This document shows positions 18,332 to 25,958 of a stretch of DNA of 60,000 bases, one piece after another. The stretch covers positions 1 through 60,000 of the forward strand of contig CAJNDS010000316.1 of the NCBI GenBank assembly GCA_905221605.1. Reading direction: 5' to 3'. The stretch's first letter is position 1. Every line of letters begins with the position of its first letter. The notes under the pieces were generated by a model that saw only the letters and a list, made by a program, of their open reading frames with translations, was not told where the DNA came from and did not search any database. Source of the DNA: Symbiodinium natans (Eukaryota > Sar > Dinophyceae > Suessiales > Symbiodiniaceae). A program made the position numbers and the translations under genes.

Positions 18332-19696
18332 ATGCCGCCGAAGCATAAGTCCCCTGCCTCTAAGGCGTACTCAAAAGCCCGGCCGGGCAAGCGTGAGAGA
18401 GCTCGGCTTAGAGGTGCAGCTCCTAAGATGCGAGCGCCGCCTGCTGGTGTGAACCCCCCGCCCCCTAGGCGGAGAAGGGTGGAACCACAGGATGAGCAAG
18501 CCCCTGAGCCCGGGCCACAACACGTGCAACCCCCTGAGCCCTTGGTGGATAACCAGGCTCAGGGGATGAGGAATCCTGGAGTCGTGCTTCGGGAAAATCC
18601 TCAGCTTGAGCAGCACAATCCTGTGCACCGCCCCCCAGCCGTGGTGGCAAACCAGGCTGAGAGGGATGAAGCTCCTGGAATTGTCCTTCGGGAGAATCCC
18701 CATGCACCTGGGGCTGGTCCGGTTTTGGGTGCCCCAGACCAGGACAGCTGCTCTGAAGAAAGCGAGGAGGAGCCAATGGTGCCTGATCCCATTGTGCATC
18801 CGGAGCCTCCCCCAGCACCGCCAGCTGCGCCTATGCTGCCCGCCCCGTTGAACTTTGATGGTATGGATCAGGAAGCGGGCGCAGCCTTTGCTATTGCTGA
18901 GAGGGCTCGCAATACCAAGCCAGGATTGGTGGCTTTCAAATCCGATCTGGGCTATGCTGGTGTCTTCCAGGCCCTCCCCAAGGACCTGATCCACGTGTGG
19001 TTCAATGACACGGGGGACAGCACTGCGGAGTATATCCACAATGGAAGAACCAGGTTCGGATATGATGTTGGCGGTGGCTACGTCTTGAAGGTTGGGACGA
19101 AGCAGGCGTTTGGGGACGAGGTGGCGATTTCGGCTTTGCTTCCTAAGGTGGCAGCCACCATCATTGGGGCTGGATCAACGACACTGCAGGTGCTGCTCTC
19201 TGGGCGACCATGGGAGTTCAGGTCCCACTTGGTGGCTTGGTCGATGGTGGAAAAAGTCGAGCTCCTCACGGATTTTGGTTCTAGGAACCAGATCCACCCT
19301 CAGTGGTCCTTGTATGCCTTCGCCCTCCTTTTGCAATTGAGCCGTCATTTTGCTCTGCGTGATGTGTCAAAAACCAACCTGGGCATTAAACCAGGACTCA
19401 GTGCTGCGAAGCCCATGTTGTGCTTTTTCGATCTCGCGGATTGGCGCTTCGAAGGGCTCAATGCTGGAAGTTGGTTTCCCAAGTATAGCTTGCGCAGCTT
19501 CATCGAGACCCTTCGATGTGTCTGTGACGTCACGCCGTTGGAGCCGTATCTCCGCAGGCAGGCGGTGGTCCCTTGCCTCAACGATATCATTGCGGTTCTC
19601 CCTGATGCGCTCAAGGCAAACTTGGAAATCCAAATGGTCCTCATGAACGGCCGACTTTCTGATTGGGCTCACCTTGCTGCACTGGCTCACCAATAG
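18332..19696 (+). CDS. ORF3 of E2: basic proline-rich N-terminus plus kinase-like domain (intact)
   Basis: 454 codons, one uninterrupted frame, ATG two bases after the ORF2 stop. Residues 1-50 are Lys/Arg/Pro-rich (NPPPPRRRRVE). Residues 68-125 contain a duplicated unit, LVDNQAQ...NPGVVLRENP and VVANQAE...APGIVLRENP. Acidic and Pro/Ala-rich stretches run to about 172. The kinase-like domain spans about 205-430: RFGYDVGGGYVLKVG with Lys253, Glu263, catalytic loop FALRDVSKTNLGI with Asp344 and Asn349 (D-x4-N), and LCFFDLADW with Asp367. All positions needed for catalysis can be aligned with E1 and E3 although overall identity is low. This suggests purifying selection on the fold. It is the best-preserved copy in the window. 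Confidence 0.65.
   Translation: MPPKHKSPASKAYSKARPGKRERARLRGAAPKMRAPPAGVNPPPPRRRRVEPQDEQAPEPGPQHVQPPEPLVDNQAQGMRNPGVVLRENPQLEQHNPVHRPPAVVANQAERDEAPGIVLRENPHAPGAGPVLGAPDQDSCSEESEEEPMVPDPIVHPEPPPAPPAAPMLPAPLNFDGMDQEAGAAFAIAERARNTKPGLVAFKSDLGYAGVFQALPKDLIHVWFNDTGDSTAEYIHNGRTRFGYDVGGGYVLKVGTKQAFGDEVAISALLPKVAATIIGAGSTTLQVLLSGRPWEFRSHLVAWSMVEKVELLTDFGSRNQIHPQWSLYAFALLLQLSRHFALRDVSKTNLGIKPGLSAAKPMLCFFDLADWRFEGLNAGSWFPKYSLRSFIETLRCVCDVTPLEPYLRRQAVVPCLNDIIAVLPDALKANLEIQMVLMNGRLSDWAHLAALAHQ
18531..18565 (+). repeat. perfect 10-bp inverted repeat in ORF3 of E2
   Basis: CCCCTGAGCC (18531-18540) pairs with GGCTCAGGGG (18556-18565) around a 15-base loop, inside the first of two duplicated peptide units. 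The second unit (about 18633-18662) keeps a shorter CAGCC...GGCTG pairing. It parallels the element-specific palindromes of E1 and E3. Confidence 0.5.
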
Positions 19697-20075
19697 GCTT
19701 GGGCCCAAGCTTGTTGTGTCAGTCAGGTCTTGGGTTCTCCAGACCATATCACCTGGGGCCAGCCTGGGTTGACGTGTGGAACTGCATACGCACCTCTATG
19801 CTGAGCCAATGGCATGTGTTACCCGGCCTAAGCTTGGTGCTCCAGGCTAGAAGGGTGCTGTGACGGCCAGTGGTGTTACCAGGCCTAAGGCGTGGTGATC
19901 CAGCCTGCAGATGAGCCGGCAGTAGTTGCTTTGTGTACCATAGGGTAGGTGTTCCACCGACTGTTTCACCTGAGCCATTGTGGCCACAGGGTAGGTGTCC
20001 CCCCGACTGTTTCACCTGAGCCAATGTGACTCCAAAGGCCTACGGCCGCCTCGTGCTTGTGGTGTAAAATTCACC
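19697..20075 (+). other. 3' tail of E2 with two tandem repeat sets
   Basis: TTACC(C/A)GGCCTAAG occurs at 19819 and 19876 (57-bp spacing). A second unit, AGGGTAGGTGT...CGACTGTTTCACCTGAGCCA, repeats with 46-bp period at 19942-20030. A GGCC-TAC-GGCC stem lies about 20 bases before GTGTAAAATTCACC. No coding capacity is seen. Confidence 0.55.
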
Positions 20076-20076
20076 C

Positions 20077-22218
20077 CCTCGTAACCTGAAGTTGGGCAAG
20101 CTTCGTATCCCGGCACGCCGCGTCCGGCTACGGTTGCACCGTTCTAGTGTGGTCACCTCGGGTCTTTATGGCCATGAAGCACAAGGGGTTGCCCCTAAAC
20201 ATATGAAAACCATGCGCGCAGCGGTAGCCCGACACGCAGGCAGGAGCCGATATGGTTCCACGGATACCATCCTAGATATGACGGCCCATGAGGTTCAGGA
20301 TCCCTACCTTATTGTGGTAACCCAGCACGTGGAAAGTCTTTTCAGGATGATGGCCAGATGTAACCGCATGGGATGGGAGGCAGTACAGGACACTTGGCGG
20401 GTGGTCTGGAAGCGGCTGGAGGCTGCGAAGCACGGTTGGCCCGTGGTCACTGGACCCATCTCTGCCATGTGTCAATACCTCCGCGACCTCCAGGTCGACG
20501 GCCACGATCCTTCCCGCTGGGTTTTTGAGGAGCGTGTTCTCGAAATCAAGCCCTCTGAGGTTTCGGTTGTCTGTCAAACCTCGTCTTTCCTCACGGACAT
20601 CATCAAGACCCAGAGGTCTCGTCGCATCGGATCGGCCTCGTCGGCAGCGGGTGCTGCGGGCGGGGTCGATTGGACGGTCCCGCGTCGCCTGCTCAAGTCA
20701 GTGCGCACCAAAACAACCCGGTACGCCTATCGGGCTGTTTTCCAAGGGTCCATTCTTCATAATGGCAATGGTGGCAAGGATATCTGTAAGTTTTGTGGCG
20801 ATCCCGGGGCCACCCTGCGTCACCTCATGTATGAGTGCCCTTCCTTCCCTGGTGGCATGCGGTTACCGGGGTACGTTCTGGCGGAGAAGCGCCGTTTCCC
20901 TGATGACTGCCTGTGGCTTCGGGGTATGCTTCCCCTTAAATACCTCCCAGTCGCTCCCTCGGGGGACCTAGAAGTGGTCAAGACAGGCGTGTTTCTCACG
21001 TCCTCCCAGGTAGTAGCAGACGGGTTGGTGGTTGCTACGGACGCGTCAGGGGGAAAGTTCACCAAGGATCCGCGACTGCGAAGAGTGAGCTGGTCTGTCG
21101 TCGTGGGGCGGGTTCAAGATGGTCTGTTTCAGGAGTTAGGGACCATGTCCGGCCTCACCCCCCCCGGCACAAGCGTCGCGCACGGTGAATCTTATGCTAT
21201 TGTGCAGACGATTAAACACACCCTTGGTCAGGTTGACCTCACGGGGGACTGTAAACCAGCCCTAAGGACCCTCACCAAAAAATCCTTTCAAAAAACAACC
21301 CCGGCTTTTTGGGGCCCGGTCTGGGAGGACCGTGGTAGGATAAGGCCCACTTGGGTAAAATCCCACCTAACTAGCCGTGAGTTCGAAATTAGGTTTGGCT
21401 TTTCCCAGCTTTGGAGACACCAGGCCAACCAGTGCGCCGACGAGTTGGCAGGCAAACGAGCTGCCACCATACCGCCTGTAGCAGGGCGGAAAGTCCAGGA
21501 CCTGGATAGGCTCGTAACCAGGATCTGTGATTACCTGGCGTCGCGAGCTGTGGTTGTTTTGAAACATGCCTCAAAAGATGATTTTGTCCCCCGAAGCCAA
21601 AGGCAGGAACCCCAACCACCCAAAGGGCCTAGTGGCCATGTCTGGCAAGTAGGGGGGTTAAAAACAAATAATCTGTCAATCACTTGTGTGAAGTGTAAGC
21701 TTTACCTCCAGCAGGTTCATGAGATGGATAGGCTAGAACGTTTGCTTGCTCAGCCGTGCATTGACATGCCCCACAATGGCCCCCAGTTCTGGCCTACCCT
21801 TCACCCGACGCACCGGCTCAAAAATGAGGGACGTAGATGGCTGTGCTCCGGGTGCCATCTTACCCTCCTTCCAGGCCACTCTCAGCCTTGTTTAGGTCTC
21901 CAGAAACCCTGTAAAAAACTTCACAACAACCAAACCCTGTCCTTTCATGCCCAGGCCTCGGTTTCCACGCCTCCTGGGCGGCCGGACTCTCCAGGTTCTT
22001 CTTCAACTCTGAAGGAAGCGGCTTCCCTTCCTAAGGCTGCAGAGTCGCACGTGTCTGAGGTGGGGTCTGGCAAAACAAAGGAAGTGGTTTCCCTTCCTGG
22101 GGCAAGTGCACGCGTAGCCGGGCTTGCAAGGGAGCCTGCCCCGAAGCCGGCCAGCCGTGGCAAAAAGAAGAAAGAGCTTCCCTCTGGTCAGCAGACCCTT
22201 TGCTTCAAGAAGCAGTGA
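20077..22218 (+). CDS. ORF2 of E3, 5'-truncated: RT thumb, RNase H, zinc finger
   Basis: 714 codons, open from the element's first bases and with no start codon. VVTSGLYGHEAQGVAPKHMK aligns with the E1 thumb. RNase H motifs: ATDASGG near codon 318, HGESYA, TGDCKPA and NQCADEL. The finger has CVKC, LYLQQVHEMDRLERL, HPTHR, WLCSGC and PCKKL, matching E1 position by position. The tail is Ser/Pro/Lys-rich and ends GQQTLCFKKQ. The stop TGA overlaps the ORF3 ATG as TGATG, a layout used for termination-reinitiation in some LINEs. The frame is fully open, which is notable for a truncated copy and suggests recent insertion. Confidence 0.85.
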   Translation, partial: PRNLKLGKLRIPARRVRLRLHRSSVVTSGLYGHEAQGVAPKHMKTMRAAVARHAGRSRYGSTDTILDMTAHEVQDPYLIVVTQHVESLFRMMARCNRMGWEAVQDTWRVVWKRLEAAKHGWPVVTGPISAMCQYLRDLQVDGHDPSRWVFEERVLEIKPSEVSVVCQTSSFLTDIIKTQRSRRIGSASSAAGAAGGVDWTVPRRLLKSVRTKTTRYAYRAVFQGSILHNGNGGKDICKFCGDPGATLRHLMYECPSFPGGMRLPGYVLAEKRRFPDDCLWLRGMLPLKYLPVAPSGDLEVVKTGVFLTSSQVVADGLVVATDASGGKFTKDPRLRRVSWSVVVGRVQDGLFQELGTMSGLTPPGTSVAHGESYAIVQTIKHTLGQVDLTGDCKPALRTLTKKSFQKTTPAFWGPVWEDRGRIRPTWVKSHLTSREFEIRFGFSQLWRHQANQCADELAGKRAATIPPVAGRKVQDLDRLVTRICDYLASRAVVVLKHASKDDFVPRSQRQEPQPPKGPSGHVWQVGGLKTNNLSITCVKCKLYLQQVHEMDRLERLLAQPCIDMPHNGPQFWPTLHPTHRLKNEGRRWLCSGCHLTLLPGHSQPCLGLQKPCKKLHNNQTLSFHAQASVSTPPGRPDSPGSSSTLKEAASLPKAAESHVSEVGSGKTKEVVSLPGASARVAGLAREPAPKPASRGKKKKELPSGQQTLCFKKQ

Positions 22219-22982
22219 TGGGGGGCTCGCAGGGCAGGGGTCGTGGCCCCTTCTGGCGCGAGCAGCGCCAACGAATGGCAGAGGGGAAGTCGTGGCGCTC
22301 TACGGCGACCCTCCAGCATTCCAAGCGACGACCTCCACCCCACATCCGCAGGCAACAACGCATAGACCAGGGCCTTCCTGTCGGAGACGACCAGCAGGAA
22401 GGGGCACCCCTCCCTGAGGAGGCGGCACCTAAAGGTTCCAGCTCGTCGGCCCAACCGGCGGCGAAGGCTTGGCCGCCTCCCCCCCCTCCGGCTCCTCGGC
22501 GGCGCTCTCCTTCTCCTCGTTTGGTCCTGCGCTCAGTGGACAGAAGCCCTACCCCTCCCACCCCTCCGCGAAGGAGGCGGCCTCAGGTAGCAGGGTCCGG
22601 TGTGGATTTGCGTTCGGTTCCGCGTGATTCAACCCGTTCCCCTCCACCTGGGAGGGGTCAGAAAGGGCTACGTCCAGCCGTGACCTTCCCAACCAGCATG
22701 CACGGCCTAGATCCCCCTCGGAGTCCAGGGCCCGGCCCCCTGCAGACCCGGCCCCTGAGGCTGAGGAGTCCCCCTGGGGCCGGCGGCAACGCATGCGTAG
22801 AGAAGCTCAGGACTTTACCCCGGGTGTGCGCGCGGCTGGTGAAGCAGCAAGCTACATCAAGCGGCCCACCTCGCCTCGGCACTTCCTCCCTCCAGATCTC
22901 ACACTTACGTGGGACCCGATTCGCCAGGTCGTGGTGGAAGCCCGAGTTCTCACGCGCCTGGGCTGGGGACAAAGCCGTGTAG
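22218..22982 (+). CDS. ORF3 N-terminal half in E3
   Basis: Starts at ATG 22218, sharing one base with the ORF2 stop. MGGSQGRGRGPFWREQRQR is RG-rich and matches the start of E1 ORF3. It is followed by a long Pro/Arg/Ser-rich region (PPPPPPAPRRRSPSP, PTPPTPPRRRRPQ) that is probably disordered and RNA-binding. The true coding frame must leave this phase before about 22700, because the conserved SPWGRRQRMRRE and kinase-like region lie in another frame. The rest of this frame is then a shadow. Confidence 0.5.
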   Translation: MGGSQGRGRGPFWREQRQRMAEGKSWRSTATLQHSKRRPPPHIRRQQRIDQGLPVGDDQQEGAPLPEEAAPKGSSSSAQPAAKAWPPPPPPAPRRRSPSPRLVLRSVDRSPTPPTPPRRRRPQVAGSGVDLRSVPRDSTRSPPPGRGQKGLRPAVTFPTSMHGLDPPRSPGPGPLQTRPLRLRSPPGAGGNACVEKLRTLPRVCARLVKQQATSSGPPRLGTSSLQISHLRGTRFARSWWKPEFSRAWAGDKAV

Positions 22983-23305
22983 GCTACCAGCTGTCTCAGG
23001 CGTTGGTCTTGAAGCTCACGGATGATGCATCCTTAAACGGTCCGGAGATTGATATGGCGCGGCGTTTTCCCCGGCTCATGGCTCCCATCCTTACCAGTGG
23101 CTCCATGTGGATTGGACTCGGGCCTGAAGGAGAGCCAGGTGCGGGCCTGCATCGTTTCCTGTACCACGTGCAAGAGCATCGCTGCCAGGCCTGTGAGTGG
23201 CTCCAGGAAAATGCTGCCAATGGTCTCCGTGTTCACTCCTACCTCCTGGCCACGTTGGCCACCTTGTTCGGGTTGATGCCAAGGATGTGGGCATGTCAAA
23301 CCTGA
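22793..23305 (+). pseudogene. ORF3 kinase-like N-lobe in E3, broken
   Basis: 171 codons from the first ATG; the frame is open upstream (PRSPSESRARPPADPAPEAE, then SPWGRR). GQSRVGYQLSQALVLKL places the VAIK-like Lys at codon 74 and Glu at 85, and RFPRLMAPIL matches WFPGLTARVL of E1 and LLPKVAATII of E2. The frame fails near 23270, where 17 bases present in E4 (GCACTTGTATGCCTGTG) are missing, so the catalytic loop (DAKDVGISNL) lies out of frame. This copy is inactivated. Confidence 0.6.
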
Positions 23306-23831
23306 GCCACAGGCCGCTGGGCACGAGGGTGGTTCCCCTTCCGCCTTCATGATATGCCAACAACTGGGGCCCCTCCCAAGGGAGGCCGGAATGGACTGGC
23401 TTTTGGAGGGTAGTTGCCAAATACTGCCCAAATGATGTGGGCTACTTTCGGCAAGTTTCCAGGGGTCCACCTCAAGCGTGTTTTGACCAGATCTGCAACA
23501 CCCTTGGACCTTTGGGGGAAGAAGTTCGCTGGCTATGCACTACCCCGGCCTAGGAGGCTGTGGAATCTGGGCTGCTTCTCTGGGGGCATCCTTTCCCAGC
23601 CTTAGGGCTGCGGTCGCAACCTCTTCCTGATGAGTAGCTGTAACATAGTTCCCTGTAGATGGCCTGTGGGTGCACCACATTCCCAGCTTGTAAGCTGTGG
23701 TTTTTGCCGTAGCAGGGTGACCGACTGCCCGAGAGACTGTGTCTCGCCCCAAAGGGGCTCCGGGCGAATTCGTTTTGCATGCAGGACACCCGCTGGGTGA
23801 CGCTCTCGGGCTTGCTGAAGTAAAATTCACC
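23306..23831 (+). other. out-of-frame C-lobe and 3' tail of E3
   Basis: Homologous to 23931-24464. It includes the FW-V-V-KYCP region and the tail with CTCGCCCCAAAGGGGCTCC, ending in the shared terminus. A second change (ATGATATGCC against ATCGATGCC) lies near 23347. Confidence 0.6.
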
Positions 23832-24464
23832 TGCCAATGGTCTCCGTGTTCACTCCTACCTCCTGGCCACGTTGGCCACCTTGTTGCACTTGTATGCCTG
23901 TGGGGTTGATGCCAAGGATGTGGGCATTTCAAACCTGAGCCACAGGCCGCTGGGCACGAGGGTGGTTCCCCTTCCGGCCTTCATCGATGCCAACAACTGG
24001 GGCCCCTCCCAAGGGAGGCCGGAATGGACTGGCTTTTGGAGGGTAGTTGCCAAATACTGCCCAAATGATGTGGGCTACTTTCGGCAAGTTTCCAGGGGTC
24101 CACCTCAAGCGTGTTTTGACCAGATCTGCAACACCCTTGGACCTTTGGGGGAAGAAGTTCGCTGGCTATGCACTACCCCGGCCTAGGAGGCTGTGGAATC
24201 TGGGCTGCTTCTCTGGGGGCATCCTTTCCCAGCCTTAGGGCTGCGGTCGCAACCTCTTCCTGATGAGTAGCTGTAACATAGTTCCCTGTAGATGGCCTGT
24301 GGGTGCACCACATTCCCAGCTTGTAAGCTGTGGTTTTTGCCGTAGCAGGGTGACCGACTGCCCGAGAGACTGTGTCTCGCCCCAAAGGGGCTCCGGGCGA
24401 ATTCGTTTTGCATGCAGGACACCCACTGGGTAACGCTCTCGCGCTTGCTGAAGTAAAATTCACC
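23832..24464 (+). mobile_element. 5'-truncated copy E4, sister of E3
   Basis: 633 bases, homologous to 23215-23831, joined directly to the TTCACC of E3 and ending in its own GTAAAATTCACC (24453-24464). Several substitutions separate it from E3, so it is an independent insertion. It is the right-hand end of the retroelement chain. Confidence 0.8.
23833..24186 (+). CDS. ORF3 kinase-like C-lobe fragment in E4 (frame kept)
   Basis: 117 codons, open from the element start, no start codon of its own. It contains the catalytic loop VDAKDVGISNLSHRP (D-x4-N), LPAFIDANNWGP (metal-binding Asp), and TGFWRVVAKYCPNDV, matching PGFWAVVSRFAP of E1. It shows the reading frame that E3 lost and therefore defines the E3-family C-lobe. 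It is unlikely to be expressed by itself. Confidence 0.55.
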   Translation, partial: ANGLRVHSYLLATLATLLHLYACGVDAKDVGISNLSHRPLGTRVVPLPAFIDANNWGPSQGRPEWTGFWRVVAKYCPNDVGYFRQVSRGPPQACFDQICNTLGPLGEEVRWLCTTPA

Positions 24465-25046
24465 TGTAGTGTTTGCCCAGTTGGTGCCATGTGGTGTTTG
24501 ACCATACAGAGAGAAGCATGAGAGTTTTTCTGCTGCATGACTTGGCGTGAGCATGTTTGGTTTGTCCCAAAGCCCTTAAGCATGTGTGGCATGTCTTGCT
24601 TGACTTTGGCATGTTCTTGTCTTGTTGGCATGGCCTAGGATGAGTTTTGAAGCACTTGGAACTGCTTGAGAGCAGTAGTGAAGAAGTGCGTGTCAGAACT
24701 CTGAGGTTCTGTCTTGTTGCAACTCACTCCGTGTCCCCGCCACTTCGTTCGTTGCCGTTGGACGTGTAGGATGGGAGTAGGAGTGCAGAGTGGACTCTGA
24801 AGCTTCGCTGTTTTGCTGTTCGGAAGTGACCTGAAGTCCCCGAGGTGTAGACCAAAGCAGTTGCATTGCTCTTTTGCTTTACCTCCTTTGTAGAACAAAG
24901 TTGAGATGGAATTCGTAGCTTTTTGGAGCCCTTAGCTCTTGGAGAGAGCTTGCTGCAAGAACTGAAGCTTGCTGAACACTTTGGTGTTTGGCTCAAGTGC
25001 GAAGTGAAAAAGAGACTGCTGCGCGAGCTCTGCTTTTCACAGTTAG
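24465..25046. other. unique spacer, no gene recognised
   Basis: Base composition shifts to AT-rich here. TGGCATG/GGCATG words recur. TTTGGCTCAAG (24987-24997) is an 11-base match to the spliced leader 3' end, without other element features. No credible coding stretch. Confidence 0.4.
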
Positions 25047-25958
25047 TGTGATTGTTTTTTTCAATGTTGGCAAAAACTGCAAAAACATTGGTTTTTCTTT
25101 TTAAACTTTGGAGAAATCGAGAAAACACTGGAAAGAAGCCAGAGTCATAAAACTTAGACAACTTTCTTCAGATTTAGCAGCAGATTTATGCACAGCAACA
25201 CTTTTTGTTTTTTTTCAGTTCAAATTGCCTTTGCTCGTCTGAACAGAATTTTTCTTTTTGCTTAATGTTTTCTTTGTTTTTTTGTCGAAATGATCTCTCG
25301 GTGAAATTGCAAGCTTCAGAAAGAGAGAGTTTCAAGAACCCTGAACCAAAAAACACAAACAGATCGTTCAGCAAGTGCTTTGGTAAGTGCTGTCAGCCTG
25401 GTAATCTGTCGATTGACCAGAAAGACAGTGAAAAAAATTGCAATCGGAACTTAAGAGATCATAAGAATATGCATTTTGTGGTTTCGGTTTTCTGAGTGTG
25501 CATGTGCAAGAGTGTTGTAGATGTGTGTGTGTGTGTGTAAGCATTTGTGGTAAATGTTGGTTGCGGGTGCATGTCTTTTTGGCTTCAGTGTGCAGGAAAG
25601 TTTCAGTGTGTGGGTAAAGGGTGGTAACGCATGGAGTCTCAGAAGTAACACCAAATTGAAAGAACAGTAACCTTGCAGTGGTGTCTGTGTGTGTTTACCT
25701 TGTTTTTCATGTAAATGGGTGTGTTGTGGTTTTTCGGCGTTTTGGCAAAGTTGTATGTGTTATGGAGTGTGTGGTGTGTGTCATTATGTGGGTGCAAAGT
25801 GGCTTTTTGTGGGTGGTGTGCGTTTGTGTGTATGTCGGATGGGTTCTGCTGGCTGTTCAAGTGGAAGTGTGTGGGTGGTAAGGTGTGTGGATTTGGAGAC
25901 ACAAAAAGAGGGCAAGAAATCAACTCCAAAAGGTAGGGAAGCCAAAGTGACCTTCACA
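25047..25958 (+). repeat. 912-bp direct repeat, left copy (LTR candidate)
   Basis: TGTGATTG...CCTTCACA: ends TGTGA/TCACA form a 5-bp inverted repeat with TG...CA termini, as in LTRs. It is nearly identical to 27139-28049. The body is T-rich, then GT-rich. Both copies are preceded by GTTAG. Order and spacing fit an LTR pair, but no tRNA primer site (TGG...) follows and the flanks do not give a convincing target duplication. Confidence 0.5.

Larger units (their letters stand above)
18154..20075 (+). mobile_element. 5'-truncated LINE-type element E2
   Basis: Begins immediately after TTCACC(C) of E1, within the C-terminus of an ORF2, and ends in GTGTAAAATTCACC (20062-20075). It contains the ORF2 end, a complete ORF3 and a 380-bp 3' tail with tandem repeats. 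It is a different family member from E1 and E3, as ORF3 is only distantly similar. Confidence 0.75.
20076..23831 (+). mobile_element. 5'-truncated LINE-type element E3
   Basis: Starts right after the TTCACC of E2, within the RT thumb, and ends in GTAAAATTCACC (23820-23831). It keeps RNase H, the C-terminal finger, a frame-broken ORF3 and a 3' tail with a GCCCC-AAA-GGGGC hairpin inside a TCGCCC...GGGCGA stem. Its protein differs clearly from E1 (same domains, modest identity), so it is a separate subfamily. Confidence 0.8.

Noticed and set aside
21149-21166. CCGGCCTCACC in E3 as a copy of the dispersed hairpin
   Set aside because: No GAGG partner follows; it is ordinary RNase H coding sequence.
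24987-24997. TTTGGCTCAAG as a further element start
   Set aside because: No element body, no second relic block and no preceding TTCACC; probably chance or a much older relic.
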